From NCBI GenBank assembly GCA_030425425.1, contig JAUIAO010000004.1:1-64000 (forward strand): 64,000 bases of DNA. Reading direction: 5' to 3'. Position 1 is the first letter of the stretch. Each line of letters opens with the position of its first letter. The position numbers and the translations under genes are program-made. This document shows positions 38,235 through 48,531 of the stretch, piece by piece. The DNA comes from Bacteroidia bacterium. GTDB lineage: Bacteria > Bacteroidota > Bacteroidia > Cytophagales > Cyclobacteriaceae. The notes below the pieces were generated by a model. That model was given only the letters and a program-made list of their open reading frames with translations, was not told the origin of the DNA and did not search any database.

Positions 38235-39856
38235 CTCTGATTCTCTTGGTTTTCACTGTTTTTTCTGTTGCTGCACAGAGAAATGAACCCATTGTAAATG
38301 TTGACTTAGACGATATGCCGGTTACACTCGCAATCAATGAGATTAGCGATTTAACAGGTTATCATTTTGCTTATAATCCTGATATTCTGAAAAATCGGAC
38401 CGTATCACTTCATGCGCAGAACTTACCAATGTCGGTTGCTTTGGATCGGGCATTTGGCAATCATTTCGAATATAAACGGAGAGGAAGCTACGTGATTCTC
38501 CTGCCAAAATCAGAAGAAGAGCAAGTGATCAGTAAGGAAGTGATCTCAACAGTAAAAGGGGAAATCCGGGAAGAAGGAACAGGGAAGAAACTCGAAAACG
38601 TGTCCATTTATGAAGTGCATACACTGAAGCCGGTTTTGACGGATGCCTCTGGAAATTACTCACTTGATTTAATGTTGCCGGATGACGTGGCTTTTATTGC
38701 TATCAGTAAGGCTAATTACAAGGATACCGTCATTCAGGTGAAAAAGGGTGAAAACTGGAGCATTGCACTCAAACGCAAGACTAGTGAAGTGGCTTCAAAA
38801 ACGAATGAATGGCTGAGTAAACTCAATAATAAGAAAGTAAAGACCCACGCCGAGAATGTCAATCTGACAGAGGTCAAATGGATTCAATTAGCTCTGACAC
38901 CCGGTTTGAGTACGAATGGTTTTTTGACAGGTCAGTTTACGAATAAGGCTAGTTTCAATCTCATAGGTGGCTATCATTATGCACTCGAAGGTGTCGAACT
39001 GGGAGGCGTTTTGAATATGGAACGCTCGTATGTAAAAGGTGCTCAGCTTTCGGGAGGGTTTAACATCAATGCGGACTATATGAAAGGTGTCCAGATGGCT
39101 GGAATTTCCAATGTGGTACTGGGTGACGTGGATGGGTTGCAGATGTCAGGATTCTCTAATCATGCTGTGTATGCTGGCGGTGCACAGATGTCTGGCTATG
39201 CCAATACCTCCAGAAATGGACATGGATTACAGGCCTCAGGCTTTGCCAATTGGAACACTGAGACCTATGAAGGATTACAAATCTCTGGTGGATTCAACTA
39301 CACCAAAACACTAAAAGGATTGCAGGTAGGTGTGGTCAATATCGCCGATTCAGTTTCCAGTGGTTTCATGTTCGGGATTGTCAACTGGACCGGAAACGGA
39401 CTGCACAACTTTGAAATGAGCTACAATGACATCACTCCATACAATCTGTCATTCAAATCGGGAGTAAAGCATTTCTACACCATTTTGAGTGCAGGAATCA
39501 ATCATTATGACGAACAATTGTGGAGTTATGGAATGGGTTTGGGTTCCATGCATGGAATTGGACAAAGGTTTTTTTGGGATATGGAATCGACTTTTAACAT
39601 GATTCAGCCTTTGAATAGCTCGGAAATAGGTGGTACTAATTCAGAAATTAGACTTCAAATGCATTTAGGTTTTATTGCTCATCAGCACTTTCAGCTGATA
39701 GGTGGTCCCGTACTTCATTTTTATCATCTCAAACCAAACGATCCAGCCGATCTTGCTTTTGCCGATCGATTTGGTTCAAATCCTTTCTCAGAGAAAAACA
39801 CCGGATACTCCATCCGAAAAGCCTGGCTGGGCTATGAGCTGGCGGTGAGGTTTTAA
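38222..39856 (+). CDS. STN domain + CarboxypepD_reg + C-terminal surface-repeat (LA_2272-like) protein
   Basis: NVDLDDMPVTLAINEISDLTGYHFAYNPDIL (STN); VKGEIREEGTGKKLENVSIYEV; repeats GVQMAGISN/GLQMSGFSN/GAQMSGYAN/GLQASGFAN/GLQISGGFN. Overlaps fecR by 13 nt. Confidence 0.8.
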   Translation: MRQLALILLVFTVFSVAAQRNEPIVNVDLDDMPVTLAINEISDLTGYHFAYNPDILKNRTVSLHAQNLPMSVALDRAFGNHFEYKRRGSYVILLPKSEEEQVISKEVISTVKGEIREEGTGKKLENVSIYEVHTLKPVLTDASGNYSLDLMLPDDVAFIAISKANYKDTVIQVKKGENWSIALKRKTSEVASKTNEWLSKLNNKKVKTHAENVNLTEVKWIQLALTPGLSTNGFLTGQFTNKASFNLIGGYHYALEGVELGGVLNMERSYVKGAQLSGGFNINADYMKGVQMAGISNVVLGDVDGLQMSGFSNHAVYAGGAQMSGYANTSRNGHGLQASGFANWNTETYEGLQISGGFNYTKTLKGLQVGVVNIADSVSSGFMFGIVNWTGNGLHNFEMSYNDITPYNLSFKSGVKHFYTILSAGINHYDEQLWSYGMGLGSMHGIGQRFFWDMESTFNMIQPLNSSEIGGTNSEIRLQMHLGFIAHQHFQLIGGPVLHFYHLKPNDPADLAFADRFGSNPFSEKNTGYSIRKAWLGYELAVRF

Positions 39857-40166
39857 TCCTTAATTCTGATCGACACTGTAAATTATAAGAGAGGTGCTTC
39901 GCCTGATGGCTCTGCATGTCGGCAGATTATGCCAAAACAACCTATAGATAACAGCATATATTTTGCAGGCCTTAGGATTAGCTTGGGCGAGCGAGGCAAC
40001 GGCTATTCTACAGCCAAAAAATGTATGGGAGGGCCATCGCCCTGAGACTTCATTTTCTAATGAGAGAGGAGAAATAATAATTAAATCAAGAAATCTCCAC
40101 ATCCACGTGGGGGTAAATCCCGAGTTGGTTTTCATGATAGCGAAAACGTCAAAAAAAGAACTCGAT

Positions 40167-42503
40167 ATGAAACGACAAATCATCTATTCGCTCATTGCAA
40201 CTATTGTAACGCTAACAGCATTTGGTCAGACACAAATCATTCGTGGAACCATCAAAGATGTGGATTCCAAAAGCGCTCTCATAGGCGCTACTGTTCAGAT
40301 ACTTAATCATGATCCTTTGATTGGGGGAGTGACAGATCTCGATGGAGATTTTAGGTTGTCAGGTGTGCCTTATGGTCGTTTTGATCTTCTGGTGCAGTCT
40401 GTTGGCTATCAGGAAAAAGTCATTCCAAATATTCTGGTAACAGCTGCCAAGGAAGTGGTGCTGACCATTGAAATGGTAGAGTCCATTGAGAAATTAGAGG
40501 CAGTGGTGGTCACTGCTCAGCAGGACAAAACTGAAGTCCTCAACGAAATGGCTTTGGTAAGCGCACGTACATTTTCTGTGGAAGAAACACAGCGCTTTGC
40601 AGGTTCATTCAATGATCCGGCCAGACTGGTTTCTTCCTACGCTGGTGTAGGTAGTAATGCAGAAGGAAACAATGATATAGTGGTACGTGGAAATTCTCCG
40701 AAAGGAATCCTGTGGAGACTGGAAGGTGTGGAAATTCCAAATCCAAACCACTTTGCCAACGAGGGCTCATCCGGCGGACCGATCAATGCACTTAATAGTA
40801 ATATGTTGGCCAATTCTGATTTCTTCACGGGGGCTTTTGCACCGGAATATGGAAATGCGCTTTCTGGTGTTTTTGATATGAAATACAAAAAGGGGAACAA
40901 CGAAACCAGAGAATATACCGCTTCAGCAAGTACTTTGGGAATTGATTTCACCGCAGAAGGACCATTCAAGAAAGGTTATGGCGGTTCATACATCGCCAAC
41001 TATCGCTACAGCTCATTGCAGTTGATCGATGATTTGGGGTTGGTTGATTTTGGCGGTGTGCCAAAGTATCAGGATGCAGCATTGAATATCAGCCTACCGA
41101 TCAATCAAAACAATCAAGTGAGCATTTTTGGCCTTGGTGGAATTAGTAGCATTTCCGGAGAGGAAGCTCATGACAATGGGGACCCGGCTTATCGTGGTGT
41201 GTTTGGAAGTAAAATGGGTGTGTTAGGCGTATCACACGTTCACTTTTTCAGCAACAAAGCTTTTTTGAAAGCCACCTTGGCTTATACTGGTACAGAATTG
41301 ACCTCAGAGGACGAGTATGTGAATGATGACATGGAGTATTTTGTAGATAATTCCGCCAATATTCAGAAGCATACTTTCAGAGCATTGACGACCTACAATT
41401 ATAAATTCAGTGCAAAACACAAACTTGAAACAGGATTGATCCTTTCCCGAATGGCCTATCAGGCAGACGCTACCAGCTACAATTCCGACATTGACAAACT
41501 CGAAAATGTGCTAAGCGATGATGGTCATGCTGAGACAGTGCAGGCTTTCACTTCGTGGAAATACCGAATGAATGATGCCTGGACCATGACATCAGGTGTT
41601 CACTACCTGTATTTTCATCTGAACCAGTCGCACAGTGTGGAGCCGAGAGTTGCTGTAAGATGGAAAGCCTCAACTAAAAGCGCCTTCAATGCAGGAATGG
41701 GTATTCATAGCAAACTCTCTACGGTATCGACCTATCTGGCCAGATTTCCACAGGAGAATGGAACTATCCTACAGCCAAACAAGGACTTGAAACCATCCCG
41801 TGCAGCTCATTTTGTGCTGGGGTATGACTATCAAATCAACCCATTGACATATATCAAGGCGGAGGCATATTACCAATATTTGTTTGACGTGCCAGTGGAA
41901 AACGATCCTGCCAGTGCCTATTCTTTGCTCAATGAGTCTGACACTTATGGATCTATTCCGCTGGTTAATGATGGGACTGGCAGAAACTACGGAGTGGAGT
42001 TTACGTTGGAGAGGTTTTTCAGCAAAGGGTTTTATTACATGAACACCATTTCTCTTTACCAATCACTTTACACCGGTAAAGATGGAATTGAGCGAAGTAC
42101 GGCCTTCAACGGCAACTACATTGTCAATTTTATAGGCGGTAAGGAGTTTAGTGTTGGCAAGCCATCCAAAAACAAAGTGATGTTTGTGAACACGAAAATT
42201 GGATTACTGGGTGGTGGAAGATATACGCCAATCGATCTCAATTCGAGCAGAGCGGCCGGTTATCAGGTTGATGACGAATCCAACATGTTGGCGAGCAGAG
42301 GTGAGGATGTCTTTTTCATGAACCTGTCTATTGGGGTAAGAAGAAACAAAGGCAATACCACGCGTGAGTTGAAACTGGATGCCAACAATATCACTAACAA
42401 TCAGGCGCTGGTTCGTGAGTATTACTTACAGCCAACAGAGGAGATCGAGAAAAGTTACCAGCTACCGATGATCCCGAATATCATCTATACATTTAAGTTT
42501 TAG
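40167..42503 (+). CDS. TonB-dependent receptor with N-terminal CarboxypepD_reg, no STN
   Basis: MKRQIIYSLIATIVTLTAFGQTQIIRGTIKDVDSKSALIGATVQI...NNDIVVRGNSPKGILWRLEGVEIPNPNHF. Confidence 0.9.
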   Translation: MKRQIIYSLIATIVTLTAFGQTQIIRGTIKDVDSKSALIGATVQILNHDPLIGGVTDLDGDFRLSGVPYGRFDLLVQSVGYQEKVIPNILVTAAKEVVLTIEMVESIEKLEAVVVTAQQDKTEVLNEMALVSARTFSVEETQRFAGSFNDPARLVSSYAGVGSNAEGNNDIVVRGNSPKGILWRLEGVEIPNPNHFANEGSSGGPINALNSNMLANSDFFTGAFAPEYGNALSGVFDMKYKKGNNETREYTASASTLGIDFTAEGPFKKGYGGSYIANYRYSSLQLIDDLGLVDFGGVPKYQDAALNISLPINQNNQVSIFGLGGISSISGEEAHDNGDPAYRGVFGSKMGVLGVSHVHFFSNKAFLKATLAYTGTELTSEDEYVNDDMEYFVDNSANIQKHTFRALTTYNYKFSAKHKLETGLILSRMAYQADATSYNSDIDKLENVLSDDGHAETVQAFTSWKYRMNDAWTMTSGVHYLYFHLNQSHSVEPRVAVRWKASTKSAFNAGMGIHSKLSTVSTYLARFPQENGTILQPNKDLKPSRAAHFVLGYDYQINPLTYIKAEAYYQYLFDVPVENDPASAYSLLNESDTYGSIPLVNDGTGRNYGVEFTLERFFSKGFYYMNTISLYQSLYTGKDGIERSTAFNGNYIVNFIGGKEFSVGKPSKNKVMFVNTKIGLLGGGRYTPIDLNSSRAAGYQVDDESNMLASRGEDVFFMNLSIGVRRNKGNTTRELKLDANNITNNQALVREYYLQPTEEIEKSYQLPMIPNIIYTFKF

Positions 42504-42510
42504 GAAGGGC

Positions 42511-43131
42511 TCACCCTCCTGCTGAGAGTGGGAGGGAAGTTTTTGTTTTTCTAAAGAATACTTCAAAAATCAGAAGTCCCGGCAGCCAACTGAGCCAGCC
42601 AATTAAAATATACCCTAAGGGCTGTTCAACTAAGTGGTAATGATTGTTGAAATAGGATAAGATTCGAAGAAGAACTGCAGAATTAGCTAAAATGAAACTA
42701 CGGGTCATCCAGATTTTATGAGATTTAATCCTACCTTCTTTGATTTTGAGGTATGCAAAAAGTGTTGCGAAGAACCAGAATATGGATAAAATCAGAAAGT
42801 TGGTTATTGACCAAAATCCACCAATGGCATAAAATGCCATTCCCAAACCTCCCGGAGCAGCAAGAAATAAAATTGATATCACATAAATTTTTCCTAGAAT
42901 TTTATGGAGTCTATTTCTGGTAATCAGAAACTGAAAAATTCCGGTTATCAGTGCGATTGGCGCACCTACCATGTGTGCATAAAGGAAATACTTGTAGAAA
43001 TAGAAGACTTCCTTCTTACCCAATAGAAAGCCACGAGCGAAATCAGGAATTAGATAATCTGTTGACTTAATTATTATCAGCAAACAGATAAGGAGAGCCA
43101 GAATCAAATATGCTCTTTTAGCCTGGCGCAT
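42511..43131 (-). CDS. DUF2306-like membrane protein
   Basis: FYKYFLYAHMVGAPIALITGIFQF...HKILGKIYVISILFLAAPGGLGMAFYAIGG. Confidence 0.75.
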   Translation of the reverse strand: MRQAKRAYLILALLICLLIIIKSTDYLIPDFARGFLLGKKEVFYFYKYFLYAHMVGAPIALITGIFQFLITRNRLHKILGKIYVISILFLAAPGGLGMAFYAIGGFWSITNFLILSIFWFFATLFAYLKIKEGRIKSHKIWMTRSFILANSAVLLRILSYFNNHYHLVEQPLGYILIGWLSWLPGLLIFEVFFRKTKTSLPLSAGG

Positions 43132-44665
43132 AATACCTGATTCTTTCTTTCTGAGTGAATTTCTGTTCGTCTTTTAGCATTTCTTCTTTCACTTTCAAGA
43201 TCACCTTGATGTTGGCTTTATCAATTTCAGTGAGTTGATCATTCACATCATCAAATCGAGGTTTATACCAGCCTTTTTTTGAGAAATAATCTTGCCATTC
43301 CTCTGTTTTGAACTTGTACCCATACTCAGCGAAGATTTCATTTCTCATTATGTCCAAATCCTCAATGCTGAGATGTTCTGATATCAAAATATTATAATCA
43401 TCTTGTTGTTCATCATAAGGAATATGTTTCCCAAAACAGCCTTCGAATTGTTGTTCGTTTATGTATATGAACTTGGTAAAGTCAAAATGACGATTGGATT
43501 TTAATTCTTTTACTGAGCCATTTGCATCGATTTGATAATACCTGAATTGTGTTTCAAAGTCGTATTCGATTTTGTCTAAATCATTGTTAGGGCTAACAAT
43601 TGATTTTATTTCTAAAATGCTGTCATTCACAAAGCGAGTGCCATCATCATTACAAGGATAATAATAGCCAGAATTGTTTTCAGTGTCAATTGTGGTGCTT
43701 TGACTATTTTGAGTATTATATATAACAATAGATTCTGTATTGGTTGTATAATCTCGTGCATCTATTCCTTCTTCGTAGAAAGAATAAAAAAATGCTGTAA
43801 TATTTTCTGAAATTGAATGAAGATAACTCGTTCTTAGTTTGGCTTTTTCAATGCCGAAATCATACTCTCCTCTTTCATCTGAAATTACTATATCTTCAAA
43901 TGCATCACTCATTATTTTAAAATACTCCAAATAAGATGGGGTAATTACGACACCTTGCCCTTCAGTCGGTTCATTATAAGTACCCGCAACGTAGTATGAA
44001 TTGTACAACATATTGTTTCCAAGATCATGAACATTGAATTTCAATTGGCTTAAGATGTCTTTAGGGTTGTAATTGACCATAGGGAATCTGGTGAGGTCTG
44101 AATTATCAATTTTGAACCATTTATCAGCCACTTTTCCAAAGGCTATATTGGAAATTTTTGGGTCTTCCGGGATGATATAATCAAAACGTGGAAATAAGAT
44201 TTGGCTAGTTACGTAATTATATAACCCTACCTTTCCATTCTTCTTGATCTCAAAACAGTTTTTAATGACCAAATCAGGATTATATATTTTGTCAAAATCC
44301 ACAGGAAGCAAAGTGTTCAAGGAGTCATCAGAAATGCCATATTTAAATTGTCTGTTGAACCTTCCTCGATAATCATATTCTTGATTCGAAACGACATAAA
44401 ATGTCTTTTCTTTTGGTTGACAATAGAATGGTGCATCACCAAATTTTGAAATCAACAGCTTGAATATCGAATCATTTGGAATCACAATTCCTTCTGGGAT
44501 TTCTCTTTGTGTGGCAGTTTTTGAATTGTCTTTAGGTTTTTTTTGACTTTCGACCTCCTTTTTGATCTCAGTTGTAGGTTTCTCAACTACTTTTTTATTT
44601 GAAGATTTTTCACTCTGCCCACAGCTCCACAGAATCAGAATTAACAATAGGTAGGTTAGTCTCAT
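43118..44665 (-). CDS. Lipoprotein with C-terminal YARHG domain
   Basis: LWSCGQS lipobox; LSIEDLDIMRNEIFAEYGYKFKTEEWQDYFSKKGWYKPRFDDVND. Confidence 0.8.
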   Translation of the reverse strand: MRLTYLLLILILWSCGQSEKSSNKKVVEKPTTEIKKEVESQKKPKDNSKTATQREIPEGIVIPNDSIFKLLISKFGDAPFYCQPKEKTFYVVSNQEYDYRGRFNRQFKYGISDDSLNTLLPVDFDKIYNPDLVIKNCFEIKKNGKVGLYNYVTSQILFPRFDYIIPEDPKISNIAFGKVADKWFKIDNSDLTRFPMVNYNPKDILSQLKFNVHDLGNNMLYNSYYVAGTYNEPTEGQGVVITPSYLEYFKIMSDAFEDIVISDERGEYDFGIEKAKLRTSYLHSISENITAFFYSFYEEGIDARDYTTNTESIVIYNTQNSQSTTIDTENNSGYYYPCNDDGTRFVNDSILEIKSIVSPNNDLDKIEYDFETQFRYYQIDANGSVKELKSNRHFDFTKFIYINEQQFEGCFGKHIPYDEQQDDYNILISEHLSIEDLDIMRNEIFAEYGYKFKTEEWQDYFSKKGWYKPRFDDVNDQLTEIDKANIKVILKVKEEMLKDEQKFTQKERIRYYAPG

Positions 44666-44722
44666 AGCCTCTTAAATAAAATTCTGTTCAATTTAGCATA
44701 TAGTGTGTTGAGTGGCAAGGAT

Positions 44723-45073
44723 CTATTCACCGCGAAATTGCATCATACTGTCAGGATTCATTAAACAAGGAAAGAAGTCCGTTACAAAAACGATTTTTTC
44801 AGCTTCATCTATGAAGTAGATGATCTTGATAGTTTTACGTGGAGTTAGGTTATATACCAAAAACCGATGTTGTTTATCAAGGTATTTTAATTGTTCTTCT
44901 ATCCTTCCACTTTTTGGTTGATACTTCAAAGAGTGAGCAAGGTCAAGAATTTCATCTCCTTTTTTTGAAGCACTTATTTCAGTATGTGTCGAGTAGAGGT
45001 TTTCGAGAAGCTTATAATAGAAGGACTCAGCTTCAGGAGTAATATTTACGATATATTCCTCTTTTTCTTCCAA
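44723..45073 (-). CDS. RelE/ParE-like toxin
   Basis: Basic/aromatic compact protein (HRFLVYNLTPRKTIKIIYFIDEAEKIVFVTDFFPCLMNP) overlapping the preceding small ORF. Confidence 0.65.
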   Translation of the reverse strand: MEEKEEYIVNITPEAESFYYKLLENLYSTHTEISASKKGDEILDLAHSLKYQPKSGRIEEQLKYLDKQHRFLVYNLTPRKTIKIIYFIDEAEKIVFVTDFFPCLMNPDSMMQFRGE

Positions 45074-45303
45074 AGCTCAATATCAGTTTTAAAACTGTCA
45101 ATATTTCTCGTTTTACCTTCAGAGACGGATTTTAGTGAAGATTCTGCTCTACTTTTTAGATCATCCAAAGAAGTGTTGAAAAAATCAGGGTTATTCTTTT
45201 TTAGTTCTCGTTGAAGTAAATGCGAATATAATTGAAGAAGCTCTTCATCTTCAATTTGATCGATGAGTTGATGAAGTTCTTGCTGTAGAGCTTGGATTTG
45301 CAT
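45046..45303 (-). CDS. Putative antitoxin partner of the RelE/ParE-like toxin
   Basis: 85-aa helical protein, 28-nt overlap with the toxin start. Confidence 0.6.
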   Translation of the reverse strand: MQIQALQQELHQLIDQIEDEELLQLYSHLLQRELKKNNPDFFNTSLDDLKSRAESSLKSVSEGKTRNIDSFKTDIELWKKKRNIS

Positions 45304-45368
45304 TCAGTAAAGATAAGTATTTGCAATTATGTAAGAATCCAAATTACCCACACCGATTTTCACATTCC

Positions 45369-45545
45369 TTATTTTAGACACGCCTGAAGATCGGCTTTGC
45401 TTAATTTTGGAAACATTTCGAGGATATCAGACTCAGCATCGCCGGCAGCCATATATTCTAAAATACTTTGCACAGTGATTCTTGTTCCTTTGATAGTTGG
45501 CTTGCCATTGCAAATGGTGGGGTCAATTGTTATCCTACTTTCCAT
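45369..45545 (-). CDS. DUF433 (VapB-like antitoxin) protein
   Basis: ITIDPTICNGKPTIKGTRITVQSILEYMAAGDAESDILEMFPKLSKADLQACL. Confidence 0.8.
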   Translation of the reverse strand: MESRITIDPTICNGKPTIKGTRITVQSILEYMAAGDAESDILEMFPKLSKADLQACLK

Positions 45546-45704
45546 ATTCTTGGTTTTTGGCAATTAGTATATTCATAGATACTAAATAACTAAGCCTATC
45601 TCGGAACACCTGTTATAGAAAAATTCCTAATATCCACCGTAAACTATTCACCTTTAGACTTTAAATCAGTAAAACACCTAACATTATTCAACCAACAACC
45701 AACC

Positions 45705-47798
45705 CTAACTAATCCTACTCCAATTCACCGTGCTTTTCTTCAAAGAATCGATGTGTTGTTTGATGACTCTGTTCTGAGGCGTGGTTAGGTCCGGGTCTTT
45801 GCTGAGTACTTCGGTAGCGACTGATCGGGCAAGTTTCAGTACTTCGGTATCCGTTCCCAGATCAGCAATCATCAGATCCATCAGGCCACTTTGCTGAGTA
45901 CCCATCAGATCTCCAGGTCCCCGGAGTTTCAGGTCTACTTCAGAGATCTTGAATCCATCCGTGGTGTCCACCATGGTTTGCAGACGTGTTTTGGCTTCCT
46001 TACTGAGCTTCACTCCAGACATCAGGATACAATAAGACTGATCTGCTCCACGACCTACCCGACCTCTAAGCTGGTGCAACTGTGACAGTCCAAAACGCTC
46101 CGCATTTTCGATCACCATCACAGAAGCATTCGGCACATTCACCCCAACTTCTATCACCGTAGTAGCCACCATGATCTGGGTTTCACCTTTTACGAATCGC
46201 TGCATTTCGAATTCCTTGTCTTCCGGTTTCATCTTGCCATGGACGATAGAGAGGTGATAATTCGGAAACCTGCGGCTAATGCTTTCATACCCATCCATCA
46301 GGTCTTTGTAGTCCATTTTTTCAGACTCTTCAATCAATGGATATACGATGTAAACCTGCCTTCCCAGCTCGATTTCCTTTTCCAGAAAACTGAACATTTT
46401 CAGTCGGTGATTGTCCATCCAGTGGTAGGTTTTGATAGGTTTCCTGCCAGCTGGCAATTCATCAATGACCGAAATATCCAAATCTCCATAGAGGGTCATG
46501 GCCAGCGTTCTTGGTATTGGAGTAGCTGTCATCACCAGTACATGCGGGTAAGCCTTTTGACCTTTTTTCCAAAGCTTGGCTCGCTGTGCTACTCCAAACC
46601 GATGCTGCTCATCGATCACTGCCAGACCAATATTTTTGAATTTCACTTTGTCTTCGAGCAGAGCATGAGTGCCCACCAAAATTTGCAGGTCACCATCTCT
46701 TAGCATTTGATCAATGATCTTTCGTTCTGAAGTTTTGCTAGATCCGGTCAGTCGCGCGATTCTGATTCCCATCAGGTCAGCGTATTCCTTCAACCCCTTG
46801 AAATGCTGCTCTGCAAGGATTTCCGTAGGAGCCATGAAGGCACACTGAGTGCCGTTACTGATCGCGATGAGCATGCTGAGAAAAGCCACCATCGTTTTAC
46901 CACTTCCCACATCTCCCTGCACAAGCCGGTTCATCTGTTTCCCGCTTCTGAAATCGCCATAGATTTCTTTCACCACCCGTTTCTGAGCGTTGGTAAGCTG
47001 AAAAGGCAGATGATTTTGATAATATTCGTTGAGCAACTCACTATTGGTAAACCGAATGCCGGGAAATGTATCCATCCGGGTAATTTTCAGCTTGAGTAGC
47101 CTGAGCTGGACATAAAAAAGCTCCTCAAATTTTAGTCGATACCGCGCTTTGGTAAGTTCTTGTTGGTTTCTGGGGAAATGGACTTTGATGAGTGCATTCT
47201 TCTTGTCTAGCAGCTTGTGCTGCTCCAGCATTTGAGGAGGAAGAGTTTCCGTGATATGATTGACCGCTTCTACGAGCAGCATTTTCATCATTTTACTGAT
47301 CGCCTTGGCATCAATGAACCGGTTTTTGAGCTTTTCAGTAGTAGGATAAACAGGATGTAAATAGTTGCCCAGCTTCCCTTTTTCCGTCACTGGTTCTACT
47401 TCCGGGTGCGCAATGTTGAACTTGCTTCCAAACCTGGAGGCTTTGCCAAAAACAATGTATTGCGCTCCGACAATCAGTCTTCCCTGAACATATTTGATGC
47501 CTTGAAACCATACCAGATCAATTGAGCCTGTATCATCATTGAATGTGCCTACAAGCCTTTGTTTTCTGCCCACACCAATCGTTTGGAATCGCGTGAACTG
47601 CCCAATGATTTGAATGAAGGGCATGTCATCTCGTACCTGATTGATTTTGTAAAACTTAGTACGGTCTTCGTAGCGAAATGGATAGTGTTGGATAAGGTCT
47701 CCAAAAGTGAATATCTCCAATTCTTTGTTGAGTAGGTCTGCTCGTTGCGGGCCTACACCTTTCAGAAATTCAATATTTCGCTCAAAGAATTGGGTCAT
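45705..47798 (-). CDS. recG: ATP-dependent DNA helicase RecG
   Basis: RLVQGDVGSGKTMVAFLSML, DEQHRFGVAQRAKLW, MTATPIPRTLAMTLYGDLDISVIDELPAGR, LRGRVGRG. Confidence 0.97.
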   Translation of the reverse strand: MTQFFERNIEFLKGVGPQRADLLNKELEIFTFGDLIQHYPFRYEDRTKFYKINQVRDDMPFIQIIGQFTRFQTIGVGRKQRLVGTFNDDTGSIDLVWFQGIKYVQGRLIVGAQYIVFGKASRFGSKFNIAHPEVEPVTEKGKLGNYLHPVYPTTEKLKNRFIDAKAISKMMKMLLVEAVNHITETLPPQMLEQHKLLDKKNALIKVHFPRNQQELTKARYRLKFEELFYVQLRLLKLKITRMDTFPGIRFTNSELLNEYYQNHLPFQLTNAQKRVVKEIYGDFRSGKQMNRLVQGDVGSGKTMVAFLSMLIAISNGTQCAFMAPTEILAEQHFKGLKEYADLMGIRIARLTGSSKTSERKIIDQMLRDGDLQILVGTHALLEDKVKFKNIGLAVIDEQHRFGVAQRAKLWKKGQKAYPHVLVMTATPIPRTLAMTLYGDLDISVIDELPAGRKPIKTYHWMDNHRLKMFSFLEKEIELGRQVYIVYPLIEESEKMDYKDLMDGYESISRRFPNYHLSIVHGKMKPEDKEFEMQRFVKGETQIMVATTVIEVGVNVPNASVMVIENAERFGLSQLHQLRGRVGRGADQSYCILMSGVKLSKEAKTRLQTMVDTTDGFKISEVDLKLRGPGDLMGTQQSGLMDLMIADLGTDTEVLKLARSVATEVLSKDPDLTTPQNRVIKQHIDSLKKSTVNWSRIS

Positions 47799-48184
47799 TT
47801 CAATTTCTCTTTCAAAAGGTAAATTATTTCATCTTTGGATGAGATAATTTCTTTCAGGTCTTCAATTTTATTCAAAAGTCTTTCTACCTCTGCAAGAAGC
47901 TCTTTAGTTGTTTTATTTTCAGTTACTTCATTTTTAGTTCCTTCAATCCACCAATCATAAGTTTCTCTATCATTGTGTTTGTCTTTAAAAAATGATCTGA
48001 TTGCGATAATATAATTTAACCCAGGAGTTGCTTCTACGTTTGGTGATTCAATTGTTGAAATGTATGCTCTTGTAATATTAAGATATTCAGCAATCTCTTT
48101 TTGCTTCAAACCATGTTTAAGCCTTTTTTCTTTATGCCTTTCTGCGAATCCTTTTTTATCGATATTGTAAACATCTAAACTCAT
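47795..48184 (-). CDS. XRE-family HTH protein with C-terminal coiled coil
   Basis: LKQKEIAEYLNITRAYISTIE; 4-nt overlap with recG. Confidence 0.75.
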   Translation of the reverse strand: MSLDVYNIDKKGFAERHKEKRLKHGLKQKEIAEYLNITRAYISTIESPNVEATPGLNYIIAIRSFFKDKHNDRETYDWWIEGTKNEVTENKTTKELLAEVERLLNKIEDLKEIISSKDEIIYLLKEKLK

Positions 48185-48414
48185 ATTGCTTCAAAGTCAT
48201 TGAGGTTCAGTAATTTGTATAGATTTGGATATTCTTTTGATATACCAGTCAATATGTTCATTGTAAATGGAAACTTACCTTTTTCTAGTTGGCTAATGTA
48301 TGCTCTGTTACAAGCCAATTTGGAAGCAATTTCTTGTTGAGTTAGGCCGTTTTCTTCTCTAAATTTCCTGAGTTTAACTGAAGGTTTTCGGTTTCTGTAC
48401 GAATAATTTTTCAT
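48181..48414 (-). CDS. XRE-family HTH protein
   Basis: LTQQEIASKLACNRAYISQLEKGKFPFTMN; 4-nt overlap with the next HTH gene. Confidence 0.8.
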   Translation of the reverse strand: MKNYSYRNRKPSVKLRKFREENGLTQQEIASKLACNRAYISQLEKGKFPFTMNILTGISKEYPNLYKLLNLNDFEAI

Positions 48415-48531
48415 AATTGAATAATTTGATTATTGCAATTAATAAATATTCGCCTACATGCACAAGTAAAAGGTAAATTAAATAAGCAAAAAATTCAAAA
48501 AGGTAAAATAAATTGACTTTATGTCAAACTT

